Assembly: GCF_003351765.1 (NCBI RefSeq)
Contig: NZ_CP031229.1
Span: forward strand, 2,976,001 to 3,040,000
DNA length: 64,000 nt
From: Ornithinimicrobium avium
Lineage (GTDB): Bacteria; Actinomycetota; Actinomycetes; Actinomycetales; Dermatophilaceae
Direction of reading: 5' to 3'
Part shown: piece by piece, positions 1 through 8,352 of the stretch
Position numbering within the stretch: the first letter of the stretch is position 1
How the letters are laid out: every line of letters begins with the position of its first letter
Translations under genes and position numbers: made by a program
The notes under the pieces: model-generated
Database searches by the model: none
What the model was told of the DNA's origin: nothing
Seen by the model: only the letters and a program-made list of their open reading frames with translations

Positions 1-2
1 AC

Positions 3-992
3 GTCCTGTCCGCGGGCCTGCCGGCCCCGGTGGCCGCCTGGACGGCGAACTGGCGCTACGTCTGGCCCCGCGACGCCGCGCACGTGTGCCGGCTCTACGC
101 CGACCTGGGACGCGGGGCAGACGTCCTGCGGTGGATCACCTTCCTGGCGCGCTGCCAGCGGCCGGACGGGCAGTTCGAGGCGAGGTACACCCTCGCCGGT
201 TCCACCCCGGACGCCAGGCCCCACCAGGCCGACGGCGCGGGCTGGTTCCTCTGGGCGCTCCACCGCTCCTGCCGGGCTCTGCCCGGGCTCCGCGAGGACC
301 TGCTCGCGGTCGCCCGGCCTGCTGCCGTGGCGGCGCTGCGTGCCGTCTTCACCGATCTCGACCGGCCCCGGGGCGACGGGCTGCCCAGTCCCACGCCCGA
401 CTACTGGGAGGTGCCGGAGCGGCGCACCACCCTGGGCGTAGCGGCGGTGACGCTGGCCGGGCTCCAGGCCGCCGCCGCGCTGGGCGAGGACCTCGGGCCG
501 CAGGCGGTGCAGGCCGCGTCCTACGCCGAGCGGCTGCGCGAGGTCGTCGCGGTCCGCTTCGGACGCACCGGCTTCCGCCGCTACGCGCGAGGCGGGGGGT
601 ATGACGCCGCGCTCGCCCTCCTGCTCCCGCCCTACGTGCACGGCCTGGAGCGCGAGGTGGTGCCGCTGCTCGACCTCGCGTGGACGGCGATGCTCCGGCC
701 GGCCGGCGGCGTGTCGCCCGGCGAGGGCTGGAAGGACACCTGGGTCAGCTGGACGCCGGAGACCGCCCTGTTCGCCCAGGCCTACGTCGCGGCAGGGCAC
801 CCCGGCCGTGGCCGGGACGTGCTCGCCTGGCTCGAGGAGCACCGCACGGTCGCCGGCAGCCTGCCCGAGAAGGTGCTCAGCGAGGGCAGCCCCGCCGCGG
901 TCGCGCCGCTCGCCTGGACCTGCGCGCTGGTCTGCTCCACGGCGATGGAGCTCGCGCCGCCCGCAGCTCGCGGACAGGCTGAGGCCGGCTGA
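3..992 (+). CDS. Glycoside hydrolase family 15-like protein, 3' part
   Basis: The 5' end lies outside the window; the frame is already open at base 3. The visible 329 residues resemble the catalytic (alpha/alpha)6 barrel of GH15 glucoamylase/trehalase-like enzymes, which remove glucose from alpha-glucan or trehalose ends. The motif NWRYVWPRDAA near the start matches the GH15 W-x-WPRD substrate-binding signature, and GSLPEKV near residue 285 matches the LPE-type segment that follows late in the family. No signal peptide can be judged. The product ends only 24 bp before a convergent gene. Substrate cannot be assigned from this fragment; family call is fairly secure, exact reaction is not. Confidence 0.72.
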   Translation, partial: VLSAGLPAPVAAWTANWRYVWPRDAAHVCRLYADLGRGADVLRWITFLARCQRPDGQFEARYTLAGSTPDARPHQADGAGWFLWALHRSCRALPGLREDLLAVARPAAVAALRAVFTDLDRPRGDGLPSPTPDYWEVPERRTTLGVAAVTLAGLQAAAALGEDLGPQAVQAASYAERLREVVAVRFGRTGFRRYARGGGYDAALALLLPPYVHGLEREVVPLLDLAWTAMLRPAGGVSPGEGWKDTWVSWTPETALFAQAYVAAGHPGRGRDVLAWLEEHRTVAGSLPEKVLSEGSPAAVAPLAWTCALVCSTAMELAPPAARGQAEAG

Positions 993-1010
993 CGACGGTC
1001 CGCGCCGGCC
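983..1010. terminator. Possible bidirectional hairpin between convergent genes
   Basis: Arms GGCCGGC (983-989) and GCCGGCC (1004-1010) can pair around a 14-nt loop in the short gap between two convergent genes. There is no T-tract, and in such GC-rich DNA a 7-bp stem can occur by chance, so this is weak. Confidence 0.3.
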
Positions 1011-1016
1011 GACTGC

Positions 1017-1613
1017 TCAGCCCGCGTCGACCTCCAGCGGCACCGCCACGTGCTCCGGGGGCTGCCACCAGATCCGCAGCTCGGCCGGCTCGACGTCGGC
1101 GGTGAGGCGCACCAGCACAGGCACGGTCCACGTCTCGTCCCGCGGCCCCTGCTCCGACAGCGAGAACGGTGGCGCGCACGGGCTCACCGGCAGGCCCTGG
1201 GCCCCGACGGCCGTCGTGGTGTAGGTCGTGGTGCGCCCCCGTGTGTCCACCACCTCGGCCAAGCACAGCGTCGGGTCCTCCCCTGCCGGCGCGGTGAACG
1301 TCACGTCGGTCCGCCACACGCGCGTGCCGTCGACGTAGGGCACGCGCTGGAGCATGCCGTCCCCGTCGGTCCAGTCCACCGCCTCGGTGGTCGGCCCGAC
1401 GACGACGTCGACGTCGATGCTCGTCTCCTCACCCTCTTCGTCCCACGTCTGCGCCGTGAGGCCGACGGGCGCCCCGACGGACCCGACCACCGGCTCGCTC
1501 AGCTGGCTGGGCCACCAGAAGTTGACCAGACGGGAGGCGCCGCTGACCGCGACGAGCGCGACGACGAACGGCAGCGCGAGCAGGGCCCACCGGTTGCGCC
1601 GCCACCAGCTCAC
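1017..1613 (-). CDS. Membrane-anchored exported protein, unknown function
   Basis: I do not recognise this 198-residue protein. Residues about 8-28 form one hydrophobic segment (WALLALPFVVALVAVSG) preceded by WWRRNR, so the protein is probably anchored with the rest outside. The exterior part is rich in beta-prone, acidic stretches and contains single cysteines in TLCLAEV and VSPCAPP that could pair. The start is a GTG at 1613 overlapping the stop of the upstream gene by four bases. It is the last gene of a three-gene operon (with 1610-2212 and 2209-2976) whose members share the plan of one N-terminal membrane segment plus an external beta-sandwich. Confidence 0.6.
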   Translation of the reverse strand: MSWWRRNRWALLALPFVVALVAVSGASRLVNFWWPSQLSEPVVGSVGAPVGLTAQTWDEEGEETSIDVDVVVGPTTEAVDWTDGDGMLQRVPYVDGTRVWRTDVTFTAPAGEDPTLCLAEVVDTRGRTTTYTTTAVGAQGLPVSPCAPPFSLSEQGPRDETWTVPVLVRLTADVEPAELRIWWQPPEHVAVPLEVDAG

Positions 1614-2212
1614 GGCGCGCCCTGCCCGTCCGCGCCCACCAGCTCCAGCGGGAGCGTGGCCACGGGGGCGTCGGACGCCGCCGCCTCGACGTCGGCGGCC
1701 GTCAGACCGAGCTCGACGACCGCCACGTCGTCGTAGCGCAGGTCGCTCGCGGTCCCCAGCCGCAGCGTGGCGCCGGGCAGCGCCGCCGGCAGCACCTCGA
1801 GCGCGACCGAGCAGCGCTGGGTGATGCCGGGCGGCACGAGGCTGCAGGTCCTCGTCAGGCCGCGCGTCTGCGCCCAGCTGGTCCCGTCGGCCGCGACGAC
1901 CTCCCACGTGCGCAGCTGCGAGTCGGACCCGGCCCCGGTCAGCTCCAGGTCGACGACCAGCCAGATGCCGGGAGTCGGCACGGGGGACAGCCCGTCGTCC
2001 AGCAGCGGTCCCAGCCGCGTGCCCGTCACCGTCAGCTCCGCCTCCCGCAGGTATGCCGTCTCACCCACCCCCACCGCGTGCTCCCTGGGCGCGCTCAACG
2101 GCTCGAACGGGTCGGGCAGCTGGTCGCCGACGACCCGTCCCACCGCGAGTGCGGCGAGGACGAACGCGCTCGTGCCGAGGCCGCCCAGCCACCGGCCGGA
2201 GAGCAGGCTCAC
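1610..2212 (-). CDS. Membrane-anchored DUF4352-like protein
   Basis: This 200-residue product has an N-terminal hydrophobic segment (residues about 9-25, TSAFVLAALAVGRVVG). A beta-sandwich follows that looks like the telokin-like/DUF4352 group: a pattern of ELTVTGTRLGPLL, then WLVVDLELTGAG, then a polar strand. That group is known from extracytoplasmic lipoproteins and membrane-anchored proteins of Gram-positives, with no defined reaction. The GTG start at 2212 overlaps the upstream stop (GTGA), and its own stop overlaps the next GTG, so the operon is translationally coupled. Similarity to the upstream gene (DLGHPFALLDNG against RLGPLLDDG) suggests an old tandem duplication; this is inference. 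Confidence 0.6.
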   Translation of the reverse strand: MSLLSGRWLGGLGTSAFVLAALAVGRVVGDQLPDPFEPLSAPREHAVGVGETAYLREAELTVTGTRLGPLLDDGLSPVPTPGIWLVVDLELTGAGSDSQLRTWEVVAADGTSWAQTRGLTRTCSLVPPGITQRCSVALEVLPAALPGATLRLGTASDLRYDDVAVVELGLTAADVEAAASDAPVATLPLELVGADGQGAP

Positions 2213-2976
2213 CGCTCGTCACCCCCGGAGCTGCCTCCGTCCTCCCACGGCGCACGGTAGAGCGGTCCGGCGGGATGCTCGACGGGGACGGTGACCGTGG
2301 TGACGAGCACGGGGTCGGCCCACAGCATGGTGTCCTCCAGCGAGCTCTGCCGAGAGGTCCGCGAGTAGAGCTCGACCTCCAGCTCCTCGGGCGCCTCGCC
2401 GCTCACCGGCTGCTGCAGGACCAGCTCGTAGTCCATCCCCGGGCCGAGCCCGGCGAGCAGCTGCGGCTGCTCCCGGCCGGCGTAGACGCTGCTCCACATC
2501 GACACGTCCGCCTGCGGTGCGCCGGTCGTGGTGACCGGCTCCCCCGACCCGGAGACGGAGATCAGGTCGGCGTAGACCTCGCGCACCGGCAGCGTGCGGG
2601 CGGAGTCGTTGCGCACCGTCAGCATCAGCAGCACGTGCTGGTCGTCGGCCTGGTCGGGGTTGATGCCGTTGTCCAGCAGGGCGAACGGGTGGCCGAGGTC
2701 GACCCCGGCGACCGCGCGCTCCACCGTCACCGTGAACGGCGCGGCCGAGACCTCCCTGCCCACCGGGGTCCTCGCCCCCGCCTCGACCGCGGGCGACCAG
2801 CCACCGAAGGGCCAGGTGAGCAGCAGGACCGCCGCCACCACGGCATACCCGACGCGCGCGGGGCTGGCGGTGAGCCAGTCGCGGGCGGCGCGCAGGGGGC
2901 CGGCCGGTGCCGGCGTCGCCTCGGGGGTCCCCTCCTCCACGAGCGCGAAGCCTAGCCGACCGGCCGCGCCGCGCAC
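2209..2976 (-). CDS. Membrane-anchored exported protein, first gene of trio
   Basis: This 255-residue protein has a cytoplasmic N-terminus of about 40 residues, one membrane helix (about 42-58, VGYAVVAAVLLLTWPFG) and an external domain. The external domain has the strand pattern FTVTVERA / HVLLMLTVRNDSARTLP typical of DUF4352-like sandwiches. No catalytic motif is visible. It heads an operon of three overlapping genes of the same design. The start is uncertain: I take the first in-frame start (2976), which places the gene back-to-back with the methyltransferase at 3012, so the two promoters must lie in or overlap about 40 bp. A sensory or envelope-assembly role is possible but unsupported. 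Confidence 0.55.
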   Translation of the reverse strand: MRGAAGRLGFALVEEGTPEATPAPAGPLRAARDWLTASPARVGYAVVAAVLLLTWPFGGWSPAVEAGARTPVGREVSAAPFTVTVERAVAGVDLGHPFALLDNGINPDQADDQHVLLMLTVRNDSARTLPVREVYADLISVSGSGEPVTTTGAPQADVSMWSSVYAGREQPQLLAGLGPGMDYELVLQQPVSGEAPEELEVELYSRTSRQSSLEDTMLWADPVLVTTVTVPVEHPAGPLYRAPWEDGGSSGGDER

Positions 2977-3011
2977 CCCTCACCACGGGGCCGGCTGCCA
3001 GACTGGTGCAC

Positions 3012-3830
3012 GTGCGCGACCCCCTCCTCATCACCTCTCCCGCCAACCCGCGGGTCAAGGCGCTGGCCGGGCTCCGGCGGCGGCGGACGCGCGAGCAGGA
3101 GGGGCGCACGCTCGTCGAGGGATACGAGGAGCTCGGCCTCGCCCTGGACGCGGGGGTCGTGCCGCGTGCACTCTTCTACTGCCCGGAGCTGATGGGGCAG
3201 GGAGCGCGCGCCGACGGCCTCGTCGGCCGCGTCGGGTCCCTTGGCACGGAGCTCGTGCGCCTGTCCCGGGCGGCCTTCGAGAAGGCGGCCTACCGGGAGG
3301 GGCCGGACGGGTTCCTCGCCGTCGTCGACACGATCGAGCGCCGGTGCGCCGACCTCGACCTGCCCTCCGACCCGCTGGTCCTGGTGTGCCAGGGCGTGGA
3401 GAAGCCCGGCAACCTCGGGGCGATGCTGCGCACCGCCGACGCCGCCGGCCTCGACGCCGTCGTCGCGGCCGACCCGGTCACCGACTGGGGCAACCCGAAC
3501 ACGGTGCGGGCCTCCAAGGGCACGGTCTTCTCGGTGCCCGTGGCCAGCGACAGCACCGAGGCGACCCTCGGTTGGCTGCGGGCGCACGGCATACCCCTCG
3601 TCGCGGCGACGCCGGACACCGAGACCGAGCACACGCAGGTCGACTACCGGGGACCGTCGGCGGTGGCGGTCGGCACCGAGAAGGAGGGCCTGACGGCCGA
3701 GGTGCTCGAGGCGGCGGACCACCGCGTCCGGATCCCCATGGTCGGGCGCGCCAACTCCCTCAACGTGGCGACGTCGGCGGCGATCATCCTCTACGAGGCG
3801 GTGCGCCAGCGGTCGGGGCGCGGAGGCTGA
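3012..3830 (+). CDS. TrmH/SpoU-family RNA 2'-O-methyltransferase
   Basis: This 272-residue enzyme transfers a methyl group from S-adenosylmethionine to a ribose 2'-OH in rRNA or tRNA. An N-terminal substrate-binding domain (NPRVKALAGLRRRRTREQEG) precedes the knotted SPOUT domain. That domain shows motif 1 (VEKPGNLGAMLRTADAAG), motif 2 (VGTEKEGL) and motif 3 (IPMVGRANSLNVATSAAI), including the conserved Asn-Arg and Asn residues. I prefer the GTG at 3012 because CAGACT, a good -10 box, ends 7 nt before it, implying a leaderless transcript; a GTG at 3006 would be too close. The exact RNA target cannot be read from the sequence. Confidence 0.88.
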   Translation: MRDPLLITSPANPRVKALAGLRRRRTREQEGRTLVEGYEELGLALDAGVVPRALFYCPELMGQGARADGLVGRVGSLGTELVRLSRAAFEKAAYREGPDGFLAVVDTIERRCADLDLPSDPLVLVCQGVEKPGNLGAMLRTADAAGLDAVVAADPVTDWGNPNTVRASKGTVFSVPVASDSTEATLGWLRAHGIPLVAATPDTETEHTQVDYRGPSAVAVGTEKEGLTAEVLEAADHRVRIPMVGRANSLNVATSAAIILYEAVRQRSGRGG

Positions 3831-3885
3831 GCGCGAGGCGGGGGCGGCGTGGGCACCGCCGGGTGGGTGTGCCACGATGACCGCT

Positions 3886-4530
3886 ATGCGTATCGACCAC
3901 GTGAGCTACGCCGCCGGCCCGGAGGGCCTGCAGGCGACGGCCGGGCGCCTGGGGGACCAGCTCGGCATCACCCCGGTGGACGGCGGCGTGCACCCGCGCT
4001 TCGGCACCCGCAACGTCATCCTGCCCCTGGCGGAGGACCGCTACCTGGAGGTCGTCGAGGCCCTGGACCACCCCGCCTCGGACAAGGCCCCCTTCGGTCA
4101 GGCGGTCAAGGCCCGCTCGGCGCGCGGCGGCGGCTGGATGGCGTGGGTCGTGGAGGTCGACGACCTCACCGTCGTCGAGGAGCGCCTCGGCCGCGCGGCG
4201 GTCGACGGCAACCGGCACACCCCGCAGGGCGTGGAGCTGGAGTGGAAGCAGATCGGCGTCAAGAACGTCATCGACCACGGCAACCTGCCGTTCTTCGTCA
4301 AGTGGGTCTCGCCGCGCGACGCCCACCCCTCCCAGCTCGCGGCGAGCACCGCCCGGCTCAGCGGTCTGACCATCGGCGGAGAGCCCCCGGTCGTGCGCGC
4401 CTGGCTCGGTATCGGCGACCAGGCCGAGGGCAACTTCGAGAGCGACGTGGAGTTCGGCTTCGTGGAGGACGACGAGCCGTGCCTGTTCGACGTGACCTTC
4501 GAGACGCCCGAGGGTGCCGTCACGATCTGA
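3886..4530 (+). CDS. VOC/glyoxalase-like domain protein
   Basis: A 214-residue protein with two glyoxalase-like halves. The N-terminal MRIDHVSYAAG contains the metal-ligand His position usual in the first strand. PRFGTRNVILPL with YLEVVEALDHP carries the usual second half-motif with Glu, and GGGWMAWVVEVDDL is the matching strand of the fold. The family covers dioxygenases, isomerases and resistance proteins; which applies here is unclear. A second ATG three codons upstream (3877) is possible, but CACGAT ending 7 nt before 3886 fits a leaderless start. It is followed by a strong hairpin and a convergent copper operon. Confidence 0.75.
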   Translation: MRIDHVSYAAGPEGLQATAGRLGDQLGITPVDGGVHPRFGTRNVILPLAEDRYLEVVEALDHPASDKAPFGQAVKARSARGGGWMAWVVEVDDLTVVEERLGRAAVDGNRHTPQGVELEWKQIGVKNVIDHGNLPFFVKWVSPRDAHPSQLAASTARLSGLTIGGEPPVVRAWLGIGDQAEGNFESDVEFGFVEDDEPCLFDVTFETPEGAVTI

Positions 4531-4553
4531 ACGCCCGCATCTCTGCGGACCTG

Positions 4554-4589
4554 GCGAGGCCCCCGTACCCGGCGGTGCGGGGGCCTCGC
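4554..4589. terminator. Strong bidirectional hairpin terminator
   Basis: Arms GCGAGGCCCCCG and CGGGGGCCTCGC pair perfectly over 12 bp around a 12-nt loop. It sits 24 bp after the VOC gene and 27 bp before the end of the convergent copA, so it can stop both transcripts. Confidence 0.8.
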
Positions 4590-4616
4590 GCTGTGGGTGG
4601 GTCCTGCGCGACCGGC

Positions 4617-6842
4617 TCAGCGCCGGCCGTAGCCCTTCAGCCGCAGGCTGTTGAGCACGACGAGCACGCTGGACATCGCCATCGCGCCGCCGGCGATCAT
4701 CGGCGTGAGCATCCCGAACGCCGCCAGGGGGATGGCCAGCGTGTTGTAGCCGAACGCCCAGACGAGGTTCTCCTTGATGACCCGCAGCGTCTTGCGGGAC
4801 AGCCCGATCGCGTCGGCGACCGCCCCGACGTCGGAGCGCATGAGCACGATGTCCGCGGACTCGGCGGCCACGTCGGTGCCGCTGCCCATCGCCATCCCGA
4901 GGTCGGCCTGGGCCAGCGCCGCGGCGTCGTTGACGCCGTCGCCGACCATCGCCACGACCTTCCCCTGGCCCTGCAGCGCCCTGACCCGGGCGAACTTGTC
5001 CTGCGGCAGCACGCCGGCCTCGACGTGGGCGGGGTCGATCCCGACCTCCTGGGCGACCCGGCGGGCGGTGTGCTCGTTGTCACCGGTCAGCAGGTATGGC
5101 GTGAGGCCCAGCTCGCGCAGCCGCGCCACGGCGGCGGCGCTGGTCTCGCGCGGGGTGTCGGCCACGGTGATCGCGGCGCGGGCGGTGCCCTCCCAGCCGA
5201 CGAGCACGGTGGTGCCCCGGCCGGCGTCCAGCTCGGCCCGCAGCTCGGCGGGGACCTCGTCGAACAGGTCGGCCTTGCCGACGGTCACCTCGGTGTCCTT
5301 GATGCTGGCGCGGGCGCCCTGGCCCGGCAGGTTCGTGAAGCCGGTGATCTGGCTGGTCTCGATGTCGCGGGCCCGGGCTCCGTCGACGATCGCCGCCGCG
5401 ACCGGGTGCTCGCTGCCGGTCTCGACGGAGGCGGCGGCCTTGAGGGCGGCCTCCTCGGACAGGGCGCCGGCGGTCAGGACGTGGGTGAGGACGGGCTCGC
5501 CGGTGGTGATCGTGCCGGTCTTGTCCAGCACGACGGTGTCGACGCGGCGGGTCGACTCCAGGATCTGCGGGCCCTTGATGAGGATGCCCAGCTGGGCGCC
5601 GCGGCCGGTGCCGGTGAGCAGGGCCGTCGGCGTCGCCAGACCCAGGGCGCACGGGCAGGCGATGATGAGGACCGCCACGGCCGGGGCGAGCGCGGCCGCC
5701 ATGCTGTGCCCGGTGAGCAGCCACAGCACGAAGGTCACCAGCGCGACGACGAGCACGACGGGGACGAAGACAGCGGAGATCCGGTCGGCCAGCCGCTGCA
5801 CGGGGGCCTTGCCGGTCTGGGCCTGCTCCACCAGCGCGGTGATGCGGGACAGGGTCGTCTCGCTGCCGACCCGGGTGGCCTCCACGACCAGGCGGCCGTG
5901 GCCGTTGACGGTGGCGCCGGTGACGTCGTCGCCGGCGGTCACCTCGACCGGCATCGACTCGCCGGTCACCATGCTGGCGTCGATCGTGCTGTGCCCCTCG
6001 ACGATCCGGCCGTCGGTGGCCACCTTCTCGCCCGGCCGGACGACGAACCGCATACCGCTCATCAGGTCCTGGACCGGGATCCGCTCCTCGGTCCACGCGC
6101 CCGTGGCCGCCTCGTGCCGCAGGATCGCGACGTCCTTGGCGCCCAGCTCCATGAGCGAGGTCAGCGCAGAGCGGCCCTGCGCCTTGGCGCGGGCCTCGAT
6201 GTAGCGGCCGACGAGCAGGAAGGCGGTGACGACCGCGACCGTCTCGAAGTACATGTCGTGGGTGAAGCCGGTGAACAGCGCGACGACCGACCAGCCCATC
6301 GCCGCCGTCGTGCCGACCGAGACCAGCGTGTCCATCGTGGAGGACAGGTGGCGGGCGTTGACCAGCGCGGCGCGGTGGAACGGCCAGGCCGCCCACAGGT
6401 AGACCGGCACGGTCAGCGCGAACTGCAGCCACATCCCGGTCGTGCCCAGCGCGTCGGCGACCGGAGGGACCATGTGCAGCACGACGACGACCGCCGCGAG
6501 CACGCTGGCGACGACCACGCGCAGCCGCAGGGAGCTCCTGCTGACGACGTCGTGGGTCATCGCGGGGGCGCGGCCGCCGCGGTCCTCCTCCAGGGGCGTG
6601 GCGCCATACCCTGTCTTCTCCACGGTCGCGACGATGTCGGCGACCGAGAGGGCCGAGGGGAAGCTGACGCTCGCCTTCTCGGTGGCCAGGTTGACGCTGG
6701 CCTCGACCCCGTCCAGCTTGTTGAGCTTGCGCTCGATCCGTGCCGAGCACGAGGCGCAGGTCATGCCGGTGATCGCCAGGTCGACGTGGCTCGTGGGGGT
6801 GCTGGTGCCGGCGTCGGGGGTGCTCTTGGTCGTGGTGCTCAT
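4617..6842 (-). CDS. copA: Copper-exporting P1B-type ATPase
   Basis: This 741-residue ATPase pumps Cu(I) out of the cell. It has an N-terminal metal-binding domain with GMTCASC (C29, C32), then the membrane helices and actuator domain. A CPC metal site lies in the sixth helix (IIACPCALGLATP, about residue 396). The phosphorylation loop is DKTGTITTGE (about 439), the P1B HP motif is SEHPVAAA, and the hinge is GDGVNDAAAL (about 634). The CPC and the NSL/GGAMAMSSV C-terminal helices fit the Cu(I) subgroup. It is the third gene of csoR-copZ-copA, all reading leftward, and presumably derepressed by copper through CsoR. Length is normal for the family. Confidence 0.95.
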   Translation of the reverse strand: MSTTTKSTPDAGTSTPTSHVDLAITGMTCASCSARIERKLNKLDGVEASVNLATEKASVSFPSALSVADIVATVEKTGYGATPLEEDRGGRAPAMTHDVVSRSSLRLRVVVASVLAAVVVVLHMVPPVADALGTTGMWLQFALTVPVYLWAAWPFHRAALVNARHLSSTMDTLVSVGTTAAMGWSVVALFTGFTHDMYFETVAVVTAFLLVGRYIEARAKAQGRSALTSLMELGAKDVAILRHEAATGAWTEERIPVQDLMSGMRFVVRPGEKVATDGRIVEGHSTIDASMVTGESMPVEVTAGDDVTGATVNGHGRLVVEATRVGSETTLSRITALVEQAQTGKAPVQRLADRISAVFVPVVLVVALVTFVLWLLTGHSMAAALAPAVAVLIIACPCALGLATPTALLTGTGRGAQLGILIKGPQILESTRRVDTVVLDKTGTITTGEPVLTHVLTAGALSEEAALKAAASVETGSEHPVAAAIVDGARARDIETSQITGFTNLPGQGARASIKDTEVTVGKADLFDEVPAELRAELDAGRGTTVLVGWEGTARAAITVADTPRETSAAAVARLRELGLTPYLLTGDNEHTARRVAQEVGIDPAHVEAGVLPQDKFARVRALQGQGKVVAMVGDGVNDAAALAQADLGMAMGSGTDVAAESADIVLMRSDVGAVADAIGLSRKTLRVIKENLVWAFGYNTLAIPLAAFGMLTPMIAGGAMAMSSVLVVLNSLRLKGYGRR

Positions 6843-6911
6843 GGCTCCTGGTCCTGCGGTGGGGGTGCGTGGTGCGGACGGCCACCGGCCGGGCGGCCGC
6901 CCGCAAGGGCG

Positions 6912-7130
6912 TCAGGCCGAGACGGTGTAGCCCGCCTCGGCGACGGCGGCCCTGGCGGCCTCGAGGTCCAGGGCGCCCTCGGAGTCGACGAGGACCTGGC
7001 TGTCCCCGCCCTTGACGAGCTCGGGGACGCGCACGTCGGTGACGCCGGCGACCTCCTTGAGCTCCTCGGTGACGGAGGCGACGCAGTGGCCGCAGGTCAT
7101 GCCGTTGACGGTGATGGTGGTGGTCTCCAT
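6912..7130 (-). CDS. copZ: Copper chaperone CopZ (heavy-metal-associated domain)
   Basis: A 72-residue single HMA domain with ferredoxin-like fold. The metal-binding loop is GMTCGHC (Cys15 and Cys18), and the C-terminal YTVSA is typical. It carries Cu(I) in the cytoplasm and hands it to the CopA N-terminal domain; CopZ also can deliver Cu to CsoR. The gene lies 69 bp upstream of copA and 56 bp downstream of csoR on the same strand. The start ATG at 7130 is preceded by an AGGACACC-type ribosome-binding stretch. Family and role are secure from motif and neighbours. Confidence 0.93.
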   Translation of the reverse strand: METTTITVNGMTCGHCVASVTEELKEVAGVTDVRVPELVKGGDSQVLVDSEGALDLEAARAAVAEAGYTVSA

Positions 7131-7186
7131 GAGGTGTCCTCCGGTGTGGTGGTGCTGGTGATGATGGGTATGGCGGCTCCGGCAGG

Positions 7187-7474
7187 TCAGCTGCGCACGA
7201 ACCGGGCGATCGCGTCGGCGGCCTCGCGGACCTTGGCGTCCTTGGCCTCGTCGGACTCCTTGGCGGCGTCGACGACGCAGTGACCGATGTGGTCCTCGAG
7301 CAGCCCGAGACTGACCGCCTGCAGCGCCTTGGTGACCGCGCTCACCTGGGTGAGCACGTCGATGCAGTAGGTGTCCTCCTCGACCATGCGCTCGATGCCG
7401 CGCACCTGGCCCTCGATCCGGCGCAGCCTCTTGAGGTACGCGTCCTTGGACCCGGTGTATCCGTTCACAGCCAT
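7187..7474 (-). CDS. csoR: Copper-sensing repressor CsoR
   Basis: A 95-residue all-helical DUF156 protein. The Cu(I) ligands of the C-H-C set are present: Cys in EEDTYCID and His and Cys in EDHIGHCVV. The N-terminal helix YLKRLRRIEGQVRGIERM is the family's DNA-contacting and tetramer face. In the absence of Cu(I) it should bind the operator at 7484-7500, immediately upstream, and shut off csoR-copZ-copA. The start ATG (7474) sits only 10 nt from the operator, so the transcript leader is very short or absent. Confidence 0.93.
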   Translation of the reverse strand: MAVNGYTGSKDAYLKRLRRIEGQVRGIERMVEEDTYCIDVLTQVSAVTKALQAVSLGLLEDHIGHCVVDAAKESDEAKDAKVREAADAIARFVRS

Positions 7475-7483
7475 ACCCTCATC

Positions 7484-7500
7484 ATACCCCCATGGGGTAT
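7484..7500. promoter_or_regulatory. CsoR operator
   Basis: A perfect inverted repeat, ATACCCC-CAT-GGGGTAT, lies 10 nt upstream of csoR. It matches the TACCCC/GGGGTA core known for actinobacterial CsoR boxes, and its position lets CsoR block the promoter of the copper operon. Confidence 0.82.
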
Positions 7501-7528
7501 GTGGCGCAACGTCGGCCGACGACCCCCG

Positions 7529-7972
7529 TCAGGGGGCGAACTCGCAGAAGCTCTCGTAGTGGTCGTCGGTGTAGTACCAGACCTGCGGATCGGTCTGGCC
7601 GCCGCCGGTGACGACCCGGCGCGCACCGCGGTGGTCCAGGCCCGGCGTCTGGACGGTGTACTCCCGGTAGTAGCCCCCCGACTCCTGCGGCAGGTAGCCC
7701 TCGCGGTTGCCGAAGGTCGACCCGTCCTTGCCGGGGAACTCGAAGGGTCCGCCGGCCTCGACCTCGTCGGCGACCTCCTCCAGCTCCGGCGGCAGCACGT
7801 CGTCACGGCAGGCGTCGATCCCGTCCCAGTCGCGCGTGTCCGTGCCGGTCGGGGAGGGCGACGGCGCACCGACGGTGCTCCCACCACCCTCCAGGGTCCG
7901 CGCCACCAGCCAGAGCACGACGGCGGCGCACAGGACGAGCAGACCCAGCTGGACCGGGCGGGGGAGCCTCAC
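7529..7972 (-). CDS. Secreted guanyl-specific ribonuclease (Sa/barnase-type)
   Basis: The 147-residue protein starts with a hydrophobic signal/anchor (about residues 5-27) and a Ser/Pro/Thr linker, followed by a microbial ribonuclease domain. The three catalytic residues of the RNase Sa group are visible: Glu in YYREYTVQTP, Arg in RGARRVVTGG, and His in YTDDHYESF. Such enzymes cleave RNA after guanine outside the cell. The GTG start (7972) overlaps the stop of the barstar gene upstream, so inhibitor is translated just before the nuclease. Whether the N-terminus is cleaved or remains as an anchor is unclear. Confidence 0.88.
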   Translation of the reverse strand: MRLPRPVQLGLLVLCAAVVLWLVARTLEGGGSTVGAPSPSPTGTDTRDWDGIDACRDDVLPPELEEVADEVEAGGPFEFPGKDGSTFGNREGYLPQESGGYYREYTVQTPGLDHRGARRVVTGGGQTDPQVWYYTDDHYESFCEFAP

Positions 7973-8352
7973 GCGCGATCCTGCTCGTGAGGCGCGGGCG
8001 GCGCGCCCAGGTGCGCCTCGCCGAGCGCCACGACGGTCAGGTCGTCGGCCTCGTCGAGCAGCTCGCCGAGGATCCACCAGGCGCGGCCGTCCTCGCCGGC
8101 GAGCCGGCCGGCGTCCTCCCAGAGCAGGGCGACCTTCTGGCTGCCCCAGATCTGCCTCAGGTCGCGCAGGGTGTCCGCCATCGCGTCGAGGTTCGTCGCG
8201 GCGTTGCCGGGCAGCCGCAGCGCCCGGGCGATCTCCGCCTGGGCCGACCGGAGCTCGGTGTCCGCGGGCGTGACCGCGTGCGCGACGGCATACCCCTGCG
8301 CGCGCAGGTGGGTGCGGACCGGGTCGAGCTGGTCGGCGGGGAGCAGGTGCAT
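7969..8352 (-). CDS. Barstar-family ribonuclease inhibitor
   Basis: A 127-residue cytoplasmic protein of the barstar fold, which binds and covers the active site of barnase-like RNases. The segment GNAATNLDAMADTLRDL matches the barstar recognition helix and loop with its conserved Asn-Leu-Asp-Ala, and VALLWEDAGRLA the following strand. Its ATG overlaps the purB stop (ATGA) and its stop overlaps the RNase GTG, so purB, inhibitor and nuclease form one coupled unit. The role is to protect the producer from its own guanyl RNase at 7529-7972. Confidence 0.88.
   Translation of the reverse strand: MHLLPADQLDPVRTHLRAQGYAVAHAVTPADTELRSAQAEIARALRLPGNAATNLDAMADTLRDLRQIWGSQKVALLWEDAGRLAGEDGRAWWILGELLDEADDLTVVALGEAHLGAPPAPHEQDRA

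Noticed and set aside
3849..7283. An 1144-codon rightward open frame opposite the copper operon
   Set aside because: It is Arg/Gly/His/Asp-rich low-complexity sequence antisense to copA, copZ and csoR, whose motifs are unmistakable; long antisense frames are common at this GC content.
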